Assembly (NCBI GenBank): GCA_011089965.1
Contig: JAANAU010000023.1
Coordinates: forward strand, 1 to 54,102
Direction: 5' to 3'
Source: Magnetococcales bacterium
GTDB taxonomy: Bacteria > Pseudomonadota > Magnetococcia > Magnetococcales > Magnetaquicoccaceae
DNA length: 54,102 nt
Shown one piece after another: positions 8,908-18,644 of this stretch. The translations under genes and the position numbers were made by a program. The notes under the pieces were generated by a model, which had not been told where the DNA came from, ran no database searches, and saw nothing but the letters and a program-made list of their open reading frames with translations. The number at the start of each line of letters is the position of its first letter. The first letter of the stretch is position 1.

Positions 8908-10629
8908 TCATCCGACCGGAAAGGTGGTGCCGAGAATGGTTTCAAAGGTGGCGGCATTGACCGGTTTGTGAAACAGATAGCCTTGACCCATCTGACAGCC
9001 GCGAGTACGCAGAAAATCGGCCTGACTGAGCGATTCGATCCCTTCGCCGATCACCTTGCGATTCATGGCCTGGGCCAGCGACAGGATGGCCTGGACCAGT
9101 ACGGCGCTCTCCGAGTCCACGGCAATGTCCGGGATGAAGGTGCGGTCGATCTTGATGCCATTGACCGGCAGACGTTTCAAAACGCTCAACGAGGAGTAGC
9201 CGGTGCCAAAGTCGTCCAGCCACAGGTTGACCCCCTGGCGGCTCAGGTGGTGGAGCATGTCCATGGCCTTGCCTTCATCTTCGGAGAGGATGTTTTCCGT
9301 AATCTCCAGAATGAGGGCCGTAGGTGGCAATCCGGTGGCGCGCAGGATGTCCGGGATTTTGTCATCGGTGGAGAGTTCGCGGCAGCGGGTGCAGGAGATG
9401 TTGACCGAAATGACGAAATCGGCGCTGTCCGGACGTTGACGCCACTGTTGTGCCTGTGCGCAGGCAGTCTGGATGGTCCAGGCCGTGATCTGGGCGATCA
9501 TGCCGATCTCTTCGGCCAGGCGTACGAAGGTGGCAGGTGAGACATTGCCGCGTTTCGGGTGTTCCCAACGCAGAAAGCTCTCGGCACCGATCAACCGGCC
9601 TGAAGCCAGATCAACGATGGGTTGATAGTGAACCACCAACTCGCCCCGTTCCAGGGCATAGTGGAGATCCTTTTCCAGGGCCATGCGCTCTTCGGCTTCG
9701 GCATGCATGTCCGGAGTGAAGAAGCGGTAGGCGTTGCGACCATCACTTTTGGCCCGATACATGGCCGTATCGGCATTCTTGAGCAGGCTGTCCAGATCAT
9801 CGGCATCATCGGGACAGACCGTCACTCCGACCGAACCGGAGATGAACGCCTCCTGTCCCATCAGGACAAAGGGTTTGATCAACTGGGAGAGGATTTCGGC
9901 AGCCACACGTTCGGCATAAGGGCCGTGGGCCATGTCGGGAAGAATCACGGTGAACTCGTCGCCGCCCAGTCGGGCCACGGTATCCGATTTGCGTACGCAC
10001 GACAGGAGTCGTTTGGAGGTCTGGCGCAGCAGTTCGTCGCCGGCGGCATGGCCCATGGTATCGTTGACCCACTTGAAGCGGTCCAGATCGATGAACATCA
10101 AGGCCACACGGCTGTGCGAGCGTTTGGCGCGGATCAACTCCCGGTTGAGACGGTCCAGAAACAGGCTGCGGTTGGGCAGTCCGGTCAGGGTGTCGTAGTT
10201 GGCCTGGCGTCGCATCTCCTCTTCGCCCCGTTTGACCTGGGTGATGTCCCGCAAGGTCGACAGCAGTGCCGGTTCCCCCTGGAACATGGTCCAACCCGTG
10301 GCAATATCCACGATTCCCTGACGGTGGTCGCACCGGGTCAGCTCCATTTCAGCGGTCCAGCGTCCCGGTGTCATCGGGGGCTGGTCGTCGATGGACTGGA
10401 GTTGGCGATTCCAGGCATCGTTGTTGAAAAAGCCGCGCAATTGGGTTCCGTGCAACTCTTCTGCCTGACCCATGCCAAGGATGACGGCCGCCAGACGATT
10501 GGCCAACAGAATGGTGCCGTTGCGATGCAACAAGATTCCATCCGGAAGATTGGCCATCAGGAGTTGCAAATCCTCCAGGGCGATCTGACTGGTGGTGACG
10601 GAGGAGGTTACGGGTTCTGAATTGTCCAT
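8908..10629 (-). CDS. PAS-GGDEF-EAL cyclic-di-GMP enzyme
   Basis: 573 residues, no membrane segment, so probably cytoplasmic. A PAS-like domain (about 15-125) precedes GGDEF with intact RLGGDEF and the product-inhibition site RKSD ahead of it. The EAL domain follows: YQPIVDL, then ESF in place of EAL (the essential Glu is kept), VNIS, LEITEN, DDFGTGYSSL, KIDRTFI and IGEGIES. Known residues for both synthesis and hydrolysis of cyclic-di-GMP are present, so it may be bifunctional; direction in vivo is unknown. It lies 24 bp upstream of the acetolactate synthase-like gene and is probably first in the long minus-strand run. Confidence 0.93.
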   Translation of the reverse strand: MDNSEPVTSSVTTSQIALEDLQLLMANLPDGILLHRNGTILLANRLAAVILGMGQAEELHGTQLRGFFNNDAWNRQLQSIDDQPPMTPGRWTAEMELTRCDHRQGIVDIATGWTMFQGEPALLSTLRDITQVKRGEEEMRRQANYDTLTGLPNRSLFLDRLNRELIRAKRSHSRVALMFIDLDRFKWVNDTMGHAAGDELLRQTSKRLLSCVRKSDTVARLGGDEFTVILPDMAHGPYAERVAAEILSQLIKPFVLMGQEAFISGSVGVTVCPDDADDLDSLLKNADTAMYRAKSDGRNAYRFFTPDMHAEAEERMALEKDLHYALERGELVVHYQPIVDLASGRLIGAESFLRWEHPKRGNVSPATFVRLAEEIGMIAQITAWTIQTACAQAQQWRQRPDSADFVISVNISCTRCRELSTDDKIPDILRATGLPPTALILEITENILSEDEGKAMDMLHHLSRQGVNLWLDDFGTGYSSLSVLKRLPVNGIKIDRTFIPDIAVDSESAVLVQAILSLAQAMNRKVIGEGIESLSQADFLRTRGCQMGQGYLFHKPVNAATFETILGTTFPVG

Positions 10630-10683
10630 CGTTATGTTTTTCCTTGGATTTTAATAAAGATTCCCGTCAGGCGCAATGCAAAT

Positions 10684-10689
10684 ATTATA
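10684..10689 (-). promoter_or_regulatory. Putative -10 box upstream of the GGDEF-EAL gene
   Basis: The minus strand reads a perfect TATAAT here, 55 bp before the ATG at 10629, in an AT-rich part of the 189-bp gap between this gene and the Rpn nuclease gene. No good -35 hexamer stands at 17 bp. The rest of the gap shows nothing else I can name. Confidence 0.35.
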
Positions 10690-10818
10690 TCTTAGCAGAC
10701 TTGGATCCGGACGGATAGCCCTGGATGGGGAGTTTCTGAATCCATTGTACATCATGTGCAGAGTATGGCACGATTCACATCCACTTTGCCTTTGTTGATA
10801 CGGGGGTGCGTGACTGTT

Positions 10819-11883
10819 ATGAGTGTCAGCAACACCATAGTACCGGATGAGCCGTTACTGGATATTGTCCGGCCCCATGATCGGTTGTTTAAAGTGTTGC
10901 TTTCTCATCCTGAAAGTGTTTATCACCTGCTGCGGGAGCATTTGCCTGAAGAACTGGTGGTGCTGTTGGCGGATGAATGGCCAGAAGCAGTAGAAGGATC
11001 ATTCATACCCGATGCATTGGGTGAATTCTTGTCTGACAAGTTGTTTCGTGTGCGTCTGGCCGGTCAAGATTTTTGTTATGTGCATGTATTGACTGAGCAT
11101 AAGAGTTTTCCGGATCGTCGGGTTGCCTGGCAGGTGGTGCGTGGGATCATGGCTGTGATGGAACAAGAGGTGCGTGCCACCGAGGGGGAGTGGGTCCATT
11201 TGCCTGTGGTCATCTCATTGGTGGTCTATCATGGAAATGCGCCTTGGTCGTATCCGACCGATCTGACTTCTTTGATGCGTGCCGATGCTGTCTGGCATCC
11301 GTGGTTGCTGAATGTGCGGTTTGTCCTGGTTGATTTGAGTACCGTAGCCGATCATGGACTTTCCAGCTATGCCCGATTGCGGGCTGGACTGTTGGCGTTG
11401 AAGTATGGAACCCGTTCGTCTCGCGAGCAGATGCGGGTGATTCATCAAATCGCCGCAGCCTTGAAGGAGGCACCCGAATTGTTGGTGCCAGTGGTTTGCT
11501 ATTTGATTGTCACGTTCGAGGATGTGCGACAGGACGTTGTGCGGGAGATCGTTGCTCACGTCAGACCTGAGGAGCAGGAGTTCATGTTATCCATCTATGC
11601 GCGAGAGTTGTTGGCCAAGGGCGAGGCCCGAGGCGAGGCCCGAGGCGAGGCCCGAGGCGAGGCCCGAGGCGAGGCCCGAGGCGAGGCCCGTGGGTTTGTC
11701 AAAGGGGGTGTTGCCGTGCTGATGAGTTTGTTGCAGCATCAATTTGGACCTTTGCCGACCTGGGTGCAGGCACGGCTTGAGGTGGCTGATCTTTCGGATC
11801 TGGAACTGTGGACCACGCGGATTCTGGCCGCAGGTTCACTGGATGAGGTTTTTGAGGGCAATCCGGCGGGCAAGCCGCATTGA
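10819..11883 (+). CDS. Rpn/YhgA-like PD-(D/E)XK recombination-promoting nuclease
   Basis: 354 residues from ATG 10819, chosen because a purine-rich GGGGGTG lies about 10 bp upstream; the frame is open 21 codons further. The family start [23 protein letters not shown] is clear in two halves. The nuclease core is SDKLFRVRL (Asp) followed by [12 protein letters not shown], where E-x-K supplies the PD-(D/E)XK residues. Known family members nick or cut DNA and promote recA-independent recombination; the domain is also called a putative transposase. The C-terminal third holds six exact GEAR repeats (separate entry) and then a helix region. Stand-alone gene, no IS ends seen. Confidence 0.85.
   Translation: MSVSNTIVPDEPLLDIVRPHDRLFKVLLSHPESVYHLLREHLPEELVVLLADEWPEAVEGSFIPDALGEFLSDKLFRVRLAGQDFCYVHVLTEHKSFPDRRVAWQVVRGIMAVMEQEVRATEGEWVHLPVVISLVVYHGNAPWSYPTDLTSLMRADAVWHPWLLNVRFVLVDLSTVADHGLSSYARLRAGLLALKYGTRSSREQMRVIHQIAAALKEAPELLVPVVCYLIVTFEDVRQDVVREIVAHVRPEEQEFMLSIYARELLAKGEARGEARGEARGEARGEARGEARGFVKGGVAVLMSLLQHQFGPLPTWVQARLEVADLSDLELWTTRILAAGSLDEVFEGNPAGKPH
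11620..11691 (+). repeat. Six tandem 12-bp units inside the Rpn-family gene
   Basis: Six copies of GGCGAGGCCCGA in a row, the last ending in T, encoding (GEAR)x6 at about residues 268-291. All units are otherwise identical, which suggests recent slippage expansion. Because 12 is a multiple of 3, copy-number change would lengthen or shorten the protein without frameshift. Confidence 0.95.
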
Positions 11884-11933
11884 TGAAGGTCAGCCGAACG
11901 GCGGTCTGTTTGGTTTCGATAGCGAGGTAAGGC

Positions 11934-12290
11934 ATGATCCTTGGTTTTTTGGTGTTGTTGATGGCGGTTGGGTTGGTGTTTGTGCCGCTGTTTGGGGGTT
12001 ATTTGACCGCGATTTCTGGCGTGCTGGCCTTTTTTGTCCGGCGGGCCGGGGCTGAGATGGCCCTGGTCAGCGTGTTGATCAGTGCGGTGCATGTGTTGTT
12101 TGGTTCAGAGTTCATCCGTTTCAACGCGGTGGTCGGCATGCAGGAGGGGGTCTATCGTCCGGTAGTCGTTTATGTGGGGTTGGCGCTGTTGCAGGTTGCT
12201 GCGGGTGTGGTGATTGCCTGGCGTCATCTGGTGGCCAGAGATGACGTGGATGATGATGAGGAGGATGAGGATCCTCAAGCCACTTTTTGA
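11934..12290 (+). CDS. Small membrane protein, unknown
   Basis: 118 residues. Three or four hydrophobic stretches (about 1-35, 42-62, 78-98) end in a charged tail rich in Asp and Glu (DDVDDDEEDEDPQ). A good ribosome binding site (GAGGTAAGG) precedes ATG 11934. It starts 50 bp after the Rpn-type gene and may be cotranscribed. I do not recognise the family; an inner-membrane location is inferred from hydrophobicity only. Confidence 0.65.
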   Translation: MILGFLVLLMAVGLVFVPLFGGYLTAISGVLAFFVRRAGAEMALVSVLISAVHVLFGSEFIRFNAVVGMQEGVYRPVVVYVGLALLQVAAGVVIAWRHLVARDDVDDDEEDEDPQATF

Positions 12291-12294
12291 AATG

Positions 12295-12325
12295 AAAAAA
12301 AACCGCCCGGAAACCTTCCGGGCGG
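12295..12325 (-). terminator. Rho-independent terminator after glnA
   Basis: On the minus strand: a 9-bp GC-rich stem (12325-12317 with 12311-12303, TCCGGGCGG pairing CCGCCCGGA), a 5-nt loop, then eight U residues (12302-12295). It lies 32 bp after the glnA stop and also just after the small membrane protein on the other strand. Confidence 0.9.
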
Positions 12326-12357
12326 CCTTCATGCAGACTCGCAACCATGCAGAGCAA

Positions 12358-13779
12358 TCAGACGCTGTAGTACATCGAGAACTCGACCGGATGCGGGGTG
12401 TGCTCCACCCGATAGACATCCTGCATTTTGAGTTCGATCCAGGCATCGATCAGATCATCGCTGAATACATCGCCTTTCTTGAGGAACTCCCGGTTTTGAT
12501 CCAGGGCCTCCAGAGCCTCGCGCAGCGAACCGCACACGGTGGGAATCCCTTTCAACTCTTCCGGTGGCAGATCATAGAGATTCTTGTCCATGGGTGCGCC
12601 CGGATCGATCTTGTTTTCAATGCCATCCAGTCCAGCCATCAACAGGGCGGCAAAGGCCAGATAGGGATTGGCCGACGGATCCGGGAAGCGGATCTCGCAC
12701 CGCTTGGCCTTGGGATTGGTGGCTGCCGGAATGCGGATGCTGGCCGAGCGGTTGCGGGCCGAATGGGCCAACAGCACCGGTGCCTCAAAGCCCGGGATCA
12801 ACCGTTTGTAGGAGTTGGTGGACGGATTGGTGAAGGCATTCAGGGCGCGGGCGTGCTTCTTGATGCCGCCGATGAAATGCAAGGCCATCTCCGACAGATC
12901 GGCATACTGGTTCCCGGCAAACAGCGGCTTGCCATCTTTCCAGATCGACATGTGGACATGCATGCCAGAGCCGTTGTCACCGCTCATCGGTTTGGGCATG
13001 AAGGTCACGGTCTTGCCCTGCTGATGGGCCACATTGTGGACCACGAATTTGTATTTCTGGATGTTGTCGCCCATGGAGACCAGGTCGGAGAACCGCATGT
13101 CGATTTCGCACTGACCGGCAGTGGCCACTTCATGGTGATGGAATTCGATGGTCAATCCCATCTCTTCCATGAGCATGCACATCTCGGAACGCATGTCCTG
13201 ATAGGAGTCCACCGGAGGAACCGGGAAATAGCCGCCCTTGATGCCAGGCCGATGGCCGGTGTTCCCTTCTTCGTATTCGGTATCGGTGTTCCAGGCCCCT
13301 TCGATGGAGTCGATTTCGACAAAGACCTTGTTGATTCGTGAGGTGTAACGCACCGAGTCAAAGATGAAGAACTCGGCTTCCGGCCCCAGATAGGCGGTAT
13401 CGCCAATGCCTGTGTATTTGAGATAGGCGGCAGCCCGTTTGGCCACGGCGCGGGGGTCACGGCTGTACCCTTCGCCGGTGAACGGATCCACGATGTCGCA
13501 GATCAGGATCAGGGTCGGGATATCGGTGAAAGGATCCAGCACGGCAGTTGTGGGATCGGGTTTGTACACCATATCGGACTGATTGATTTCGCACCAGCCG
13601 GCAATGGAGGAGCCGTCAAAACCGAACCCGCTCTCGAACACATCTTCGGTGAGCATCTTGGCGGGCGTGGAGATGTGTTGCCATTTGCCATGAAAATCCG
13701 TGAAGCGGAAATCCACGAAACGAACATCGTGGGTTTCGATCATGGCCATGACATTGCGAATCGCTTCTTGATCAGACAT
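12358..13779 (-). CDS. glnA: Glutamine synthetase, type I
   Basis: 473 residues from ATG 13779, the usual GS-I length. An in-frame start 6 codons upstream exists, but GAGG stands 9 bp before this ATG. It joins ammonium to glutamate using ATP. Seen: [20 protein letters not shown], the [12 protein letters not shown] strand, [18 protein letters not shown] and [19 protein letters not shown] contains the Tyr that GS adenylyltransferase modifies in this family, so activity control by adenylylation is likely. It follows amt on the same strand (71-bp gap with AT-rich TATAAG/TATACA sequences that may be a promoter) and ends at a strong terminator. Confidence 0.98.
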   Translation of the reverse strand: MSDQEAIRNVMAMIETHDVRFVDFRFTDFHGKWQHISTPAKMLTEDVFESGFGFDGSSIAGWCEINQSDMVYKPDPTTAVLDPFTDIPTLILICDIVDPFTGEGYSRDPRAVAKRAAAYLKYTGIGDTAYLGPEAEFFIFDSVRYTSRINKVFVEIDSIEGAWNTDTEYEEGNTGHRPGIKGGYFPVPPVDSYQDMRSEMCMLMEEMGLTIEFHHHEVATAGQCEIDMRFSDLVSMGDNIQKYKFVVHNVAHQQGKTVTFMPKPMSGDNGSGMHVHMSIWKDGKPLFAGNQYADLSEMALHFIGGIKKHARALNAFTNPSTNSYKRLIPGFEAPVLLAHSARNRSASIRIPAATNPKAKRCEIRFPDPSANPYLAFAALLMAGLDGIENKIDPGAPMDKNLYDLPPEELKGIPTVCGSLREALEALDQNREFLKKGDVFSDDLIDAWIELKMQDVYRVEHTPHPVEFSMYYSV

Positions 13780-13850
13780 TCGGGTAAACCTCGTCAAATT
13801 TGGGGTGGATGTATAACAAAACCTTATAGGATTGAAGAGTGGGTAACGCC

Positions 13851-15143
13851 TTATTCCAGATTGTACCCTCTTTCATCGTGCAGAACCAGATCCAGACCTT
13901 CCGTCTCTTCATCCCTGGAAACACGCAGACCCACAAAGGAATCGATCCACTTCAGGATCACGACGGTGAGCAGACCGCTCCAGAGCAATGTGGCCATGAC
14001 ACCAATGCATTGCACCCACACCTGGGAGGCCATGGTGACCCCTTCCGGATAACCGATCCCGCCAAATATCGGGGAAGCGAAAATTCCGGTCAGGATGGTT
14101 CCCACAACACCGCCTACTCCGTGGACCGGTGAGACATCCAGAGAGTCATCGATCTGGTACTTCCGTTTCACCAGTTGCGTGGCAAAATAACAGACTACAC
14201 CGGCAATCGCCCCGATGATCAACCCGCCAATGGGTCCGATATACCCGGAAGCCGGAGTGACCGTACCCAACCCGGCCACCATGCCGGTGACAATACCCAG
14301 TACACTCGCCTTGCCGTGGCGCAACCACTCCACGATCATCCAGGAGATCGACCCGGCGGCGGCTCCCATGTGGGTGGCCAGCATGGTCATTCCGGCTGCG
14401 CCATTGGCCCCCAAAGCACTGCCCGCGTTGAAGCCGAACCAGCCCACCCACAGCATGGCCGCACCGGTGAAGACCATGGTCATGTTGTGTGGAAGCATCA
14501 TGGAGGTCGGGAAACCGCGCCGCTTGCCCATGACCAGGGCAGCGACCAAAGCAGCGATGCCAGCATTGATATGTACCACTGAACCACCGGCAAAGTCCAT
14601 GAATCCCATGGCTGCCAGCCAGCCACCTCCCCAGACCCAATGACACAAAGGAAGATAAACAAACGTTACCCAGAGTATTGTGAACCACAACACCGCAGAG
14701 AAACGCATGCGCTCGGCAAAACCACCCACCACCAGAGCCGGAGTGATGATGGCGAAGGTCATCTGGAACATGGAAAAAACCGTCTCGGGTATGTCTCCTT
14801 TCAAGGTGTCAGGACCGATCCCGCGCAGAAATCCTTTGTCCAATCCACCAATCAGCCCGTTCCAGGCCCCTCCATCCCCAAAGGCCATGGCATAGCCATA
14901 AATCAACCACATGACCGACACGACACATGTGATGGCAAAGCACTGCATGAAGATCGACAACACATTCTTGGTGCGGACCAGACCACCATAGAACAGGGCC
15001 AGACCCGGCAACGTCATGAACAGCACCAAGGCAGTGGCAGTCAAAAGCCAGCCGGTGTTGGCCATGTTCAGTGCGGTCACAGGTTCCGCCCAACCTGTCG
15101 CAGGCATTGCCAACAGAATCACAAGCATCCATGAGAACGTCAT
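13851..15143 (-). CDS. amt: Ammonium transporter (Amt/MEP/Rh)
   Basis: 430 residues. A cleavable-looking signal ([19 protein letters not shown]) is followed by eleven hydrophobic segments. Family motifs are [35 protein letters not shown] read in parts, and the C-terminal [14 protein letters not shown]. The short cytoplasmic tail is where PII proteins dock in this family, yet no glnK or glnB lies beside it. It precedes glnA on the same strand, giving an uptake-assimilation pair. A sigma54-like site stands about 70 bp upstream, which fits nitrogen control. Confidence 0.97.
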   Translation of the reverse strand: MTFSWMLVILLAMPATGWAEPVTALNMANTGWLLTATALVLFMTLPGLALFYGGLVRTKNVLSIFMQCFAITCVVSVMWLIYGYAMAFGDGGAWNGLIGGLDKGFLRGIGPDTLKGDIPETVFSMFQMTFAIITPALVVGGFAERMRFSAVLWFTILWVTFVYLPLCHWVWGGGWLAAMGFMDFAGGSVVHINAGIAALVAALVMGKRRGFPTSMMLPHNMTMVFTGAAMLWVGWFGFNAGSALGANGAAGMTMLATHMGAAAGSISWMIVEWLRHGKASVLGIVTGMVAGLGTVTPASGYIGPIGGLIIGAIAGVVCYFATQLVKRKYQIDDSLDVSPVHGVGGVVGTILTGIFASPIFGGIGYPEGVTMASQVWVQCIGVMATLLWSGLLTVVILKWIDSFVGLRVSRDEETEGLDLVLHDERGYNLE

Positions 15144-15515
15144 ATTTCGGCCTCAACGACATGGTCAACAGTTTATACCATCCGCACATTTTTGTCTTTG
15201 CCCTCTGTTAGCGCAAACACCATTCCAAAACGATATGTTTGTTTTATCTGTTTGTTTTTTTAATTTATTTTTTAAAAAAGGCATCTGATTAACCTGTTGT
15301 CCCGCCTGATTTCTCAGCACGATGACTCATTTTTGAGCACACGGAATTGTTGAAAAAATAAGCAGATGTCTGGCGGACATTTCCGATGCCGTGCAGCGAT
15401 AATTTTTCCCATTCCCTCTTGCATCCGGATCGAGGATGCCTATATCCAGAAACGGCCAGTCTGTCGTTTGTTGGCCACCTGGCTCGTCGCTTCACCACCG
15501 AGGAATGAGAAAGAG
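15144..15515. other. Intergenic region between divergent amt and the Gld-type ABC operon
   Basis: 372 bp without a gene. It holds the sigma54-like element for amt near its left end. A very AT-rich stretch lies at about 15235-15285 with T runs and an A run, which could bend DNA or bind nucleoid proteins. The right half must contain the promoter for the ABC genes. I could not pick a convincing -35/-10 pair there, nor a clear NtrC dyad. Confidence 0.6.
15213..15227 (-). promoter_or_regulatory. Putative sigma54 (-24/-12) promoter for amt
   Basis: The minus strand reads TGGAATGGTGTTTGC. It keeps the invariant TGG at -24 and TTGC at -12 with the correct spacing, compared with the consensus TGGCACG-N4-TTGC. 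It stands 70 bp before the amt ATG. Nitrogen-regulated amt genes are commonly sigma54/NtrC dependent. An enhancer site was not found by eye. Confidence 0.6.
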
Positions 15516-16472
15516 ATGACGGAAACCATGATCCACCTGTCCGGGGTTTCCCGGAGCTTTGGCAGTGTCAAGGCGCTGGACCAGATCCATCTGGAGGTAC
15601 GCCGAGGGGAGGTGATGGGGTTTCTCGGGCCAAATGGCGCGGGCAAGACCACCACCATGCGCATTCTGGCGGGTCTGCTCGCCCCTACCGAGGGGAGTGT
15701 GGCGGTGGCCGGAGTGGATGTGCTGGACCACCCTGTAGAGGCCCGCGCCCGCATCGGTTTTTTGCCGGAAAATCCTCCGATCTACGGCGAAATGACCGTA
15801 TATGAATATCTTGGCTATCTGGCCACGCTGCGTCGCGTGCCGGGGGTTGGCCTGAAACAGGCCGTGGAACGGGCCATGGAACGGTGTGGCCTGACTTCTG
15901 TGCGTGACCGGCTGTTGCGCAATCTCTCCAAAGGGTTCAAACAACGCGCCGGTATTGCCCAGGCCATTGTCCACAGTCCGGACGTGGTCATTCTGGATGA
16001 ACCGACGGTTGGACTGGACCCGATCCAGATTCGCGAAATCCGCGCCCTGATTCGGGAGTTGGGCGGGGAACACTCGGTGTTGCTCTCCACCCACATCCTG
16101 CCGGAAGTGCGCATGACCTGTCAGCGGGTGGCGGTGATTCATCAGGGCCGGATCGTGGCCGATGACACCCTGGATGCCCTGGAGAGTCGCGCCCATGGCA
16201 GCACCATGTACTATCTGCGGTGGCGTCAGCCGCCGGTCATCGAGACCTTGCGTCAGATTCCGGGCGTGGGCAGCGTCACCCCCAAAGAAGAGGGGTGGTT
16301 GATCCGGGCCGAGTCACCGGACGATCCTTTGCCGGAACTGGTGCGGCTTTCGGCAGCGGAAGGCTGGGATCTGCGGGAGTTGACCCAGGCCGGAGGCTCT
16401 TTGGAGGAGATCTTCCTGCAACTGACCACCCGCGAAGAGCGCCCGGATGAGAACGAGGAGTCCAAGGCATGA
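15516..16472 (+). CDS. ABC transporter ATPase, GldA-like
   Basis: 318 residues from ATG 15516 (GAGG about 14 bp upstream). The open frame begins 50 codons earlier, but that part lacks ABC similarity. Walker A GPNGAGKTTTMRIL, Q-loop FLPENPPIYGEMTV, signature LSKGFKQRAGIAQA (with K in place of the usual G of LSGG) and Walker B VVILDEPTVGLD are followed by the switch His in LSTHIL. The C-terminal extension of about 90 residues matches ABC-2 exporters. It overlaps the permease by 4 bp. Confidence 0.93.
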   Translation: MTETMIHLSGVSRSFGSVKALDQIHLEVRRGEVMGFLGPNGAGKTTTMRILAGLLAPTEGSVAVAGVDVLDHPVEARARIGFLPENPPIYGEMTVYEYLGYLATLRRVPGVGLKQAVERAMERCGLTSVRDRLLRNLSKGFKQRAGIAQAIVHSPDVVILDEPTVGLDPIQIREIRALIRELGGEHSVLLSTHILPEVRMTCQRVAVIHQGRIVADDTLDALESRAHGSTMYYLRWRQPPVIETLRQIPGVGSVTPKEEGWLIRAESPDDPLPELVRLSAAEGWDLRELTQAGGSLEEIFLQLTTREERPDENEESKA

Positions 16473-17236
16473 AAGCGATTTTCACCATAGCCCTGCGCGA
16501 GTTGCGCGGCATGTTTCACTCCCCCTTGGCCTGGAGCCTGCTGGCGGTATTGTTTGCCATCTGCGCCTACATGTTCAATGCCGGTGTGCTGACCTATCAG
16601 ATCCAAATGGTGGAATACCAAAGCTACGGCATGCGTGGCGGGCTGCCTTTGACCGAACGGACCATTGCCCCCATGCTCGGCAATGCCGCTGTCCTGTTGC
16701 TGCTGCTCATGCCTTTGCTCTCCATGCGCCTGATCGCCGAAGAGAAACGGCAGGGCACCTGGCCGGCCCTGGCCTGCTCGCCGTTGTCACCCATGACGAT
16801 CATTTTGGGTAAATATACGGGGTTGCTGTTGTTTCTGGCCATAGCCATCGGTTTGCTGGCCATTCCTCCTTTGACCCTGTACTCCTTTGCCAATCCCGAT
16901 ACCGGACAGTTTCTCGCCGGGCTGTTGGGGCTGTTTCTGACCGCTGCCGCTTTCGGAGCTGTGGGGCTGGCAGCATCGAGTGCCACCGAGAACCCGAATG
17001 TGGCGGCAGTGATCTCCTTTGGGGTGCTGTTGATGCTTTGGATTCTCTCCTGGATGGGCAATGCTTCGGGTGGGGTGGTGGACAAGATGCTGGCCTATTT
17101 CTCGTTGCTCAACCACTACCAGAATTTTCTTTCCGGCATCATCAGCAGCGCCGATTTGAGCTATTTTCTGCTGTTGTCTGCTGCCGGACTGCTGTTTGCC
17201 CGGCAACGGCTGATGGCAGAACGGATTCAAGGATAA
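16469..17236 (+). CDS. ABC-2 type permease, GldF-like
   Basis: 255 residues with six hydrophobic segments (near 20-42, 65-90, 105-125, 140-170, 185-205, 225-242). The opening MKAIFTIALRELRGMFHSPLAW and the motif RLIAEEKRQGTW are typical of ABC-2 and gliding-motility permeases. It overlaps the ATPase gene by ATGA and is followed by a GldG-like gene, so it is the membrane channel of this complex. The transported substrate is unknown; in gliding Bacteroidetes the homologues support motility, but in proteobacteria the role is unclear. Confidence 0.9.
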   Translation: MKAIFTIALRELRGMFHSPLAWSLLAVLFAICAYMFNAGVLTYQIQMVEYQSYGMRGGLPLTERTIAPMLGNAAVLLLLLMPLLSMRLIAEEKRQGTWPALACSPLSPMTIILGKYTGLLLFLAIAIGLLAIPPLTLYSFANPDTGQFLAGLLGLFLTAAAFGAVGLAASSATENPNVAAVISFGVLLMLWILSWMGNASGGVVDKMLAYFSLLNHYQNFLSGIISSADLSYFLLLSAAGLLFARQRLMAERIQG

Positions 17237-17263
17237 GCGATCAACTGCAAGGACCGAACGACC

Positions 17264-18622
17264 ATGAAGATGGACCGTGCCACCCGTTTGAATCTCCGCT
17301 CGCAGAACTTCGTCCTGGGCGTGATCCTGACGGTTCTGCTCGCCCTGGCCGCCTACGCCAGCCACCGCTATCCGGTCCGCTGGGACTGGACCCGTGGCGG
17401 CCTCCACACCTTGGCCGAACAGTCGCTCAAGGCCGTCAAATCGTTTCCGGATGGTGTGACCATGACCGCCTATATCCAGGAGCGGGGCGACCGGCGGCAA
17501 CAGATTCAGGATTTGTTGGAAAAGTATCAGGTGGCCAACCCGGGGGTCACGCTGCGCTATGTGGATCCGGATCTGGATCCGGCAGCGGCCCGTCAGGCTG
17601 AAGTGGCGGTTTACGGCACCGTGATCCTGCGTGCTGGTGAAAAAACCGAAAAGATCACGGAAGCCACGGAAGAGGCGGTCACCAACGGTCTGATCCGTCT
17701 GGCCAAAGGGAGTACCAAGACCATCCGCTTCATCAGCGGTCATGGCGAACACCCTCTGGACGCCACCGGGGATGCCTCTGGCAAGGATCGGTTTGCCTAT
17801 GTCCAGGCCAAAGCTCTGCTGAAAGGGGAGGGGTATCAGGTGGAGAGCCTGAATCTGGCCGAACAGGACAAGGTGCCGGACAACACTTCGGTATTGATCC
17901 TGGCCGGACCACGCAAGCCCTTGTTGGAGATCGAAACGCAGCGGCTGACCCAATGGATGGAGACCGGAGGACGGTTGCTGGTCATGGTCGGACCCGGCAG
18001 CAAGGCAGGGATCGATGGATTGCTGAAATCCCACGGCATCACCGTGCTGAAGGGAGTGACCCTGGATCCCACGGCCCAGATGATCGGTGGTTCCGCAGCC
18101 ACACCTTTGATCAGCCGCTACCCTTCGGACCACGCCATCACCAAAGGGATGAGTGCCGCCACCATCTTTCCGGATACCGGCGGGTTGGAACTGGATCCCT
18201 CCCCGGATGGCAAGGAACAGAGGATGGCTCTGTTGGAAGGAGCGGCACGCGGTTGGCTGGAGACCGGGGCACTGACCTCCGGGAGCGTGGAGTTCAATCC
18301 GGATCAGGATCGCAAAGGGCCGATTCTCATCGGAACCGCGATTCAGGCTGACAAAAAGCGTCTGGTTGTCATGGCCAACTCCAACTTTGCTGCCGATGCC
18401 TATGTGGGGGCGCTCGGCAATGCGGATTTGTTTCTGAACATCACCCGTTGGCTGGCTGAAGATGAAGATTTCATTGCCATCAAACCCAAGGAGATCCAGG
18501 ATTCCGGTTTGAATCTGCCGGCAGGCAGTGCCATGCTGCTCTTCTGGGGACTGGTGGTGATCATTCCCGTGGCGCTGTTGGCCATGGGAGGGGCCATCTG
18601 GTATCAAAGACGGCGGCGTTGA
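17264..18622 (+). CDS. GldG-like ABC auxiliary protein
   Basis: 452 residues. One N-terminal anchor (about 15-33), a large periplasmic part and a C-terminal membrane segment (about 425-445) followed by basic residues. The middle matches the uncharacterised ABC-associated GldG family: the DWTRGGLHTLAEQSLKAVK start, the YVDPDLDP stretch, and an ILAGPRKPLLEIE ... LLVMVGPG Rossmann-like domain. Found with GldA/GldF-type pairs; thought to form a complex with them. It lies 27 bp after the permease. Confidence 0.88.
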   Translation: MKMDRATRLNLRSQNFVLGVILTVLLALAAYASHRYPVRWDWTRGGLHTLAEQSLKAVKSFPDGVTMTAYIQERGDRRQQIQDLLEKYQVANPGVTLRYVDPDLDPAAARQAEVAVYGTVILRAGEKTEKITEATEEAVTNGLIRLAKGSTKTIRFISGHGEHPLDATGDASGKDRFAYVQAKALLKGEGYQVESLNLAEQDKVPDNTSVLILAGPRKPLLEIETQRLTQWMETGGRLLVMVGPGSKAGIDGLLKSHGITVLKGVTLDPTAQMIGGSAATPLISRYPSDHAITKGMSAATIFPDTGGLELDPSPDGKEQRMALLEGAARGWLETGALTSGSVEFNPDQDRKGPILIGTAIQADKKRLVVMANSNFAADAYVGALGNADLFLNITRWLAEDEDFIAIKPKEIQDSGLNLPAGSAMLLFWGLVVIIPVALLAMGGAIWYQRRRR

Positions 18623-18644
18623 CGCATCTCAAAGAGGAGGAGTC

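Noticed and set aside
11620-11691. Possible CRISPR array
   Set aside because: Direct tandem units with no spacers, entirely within a coding frame.
16787-18607. 606-codon open frame on the minus strand across the permease and GldG-like genes
   Set aside because: Antisense shadow; the plus-strand genes have clear family motifs.
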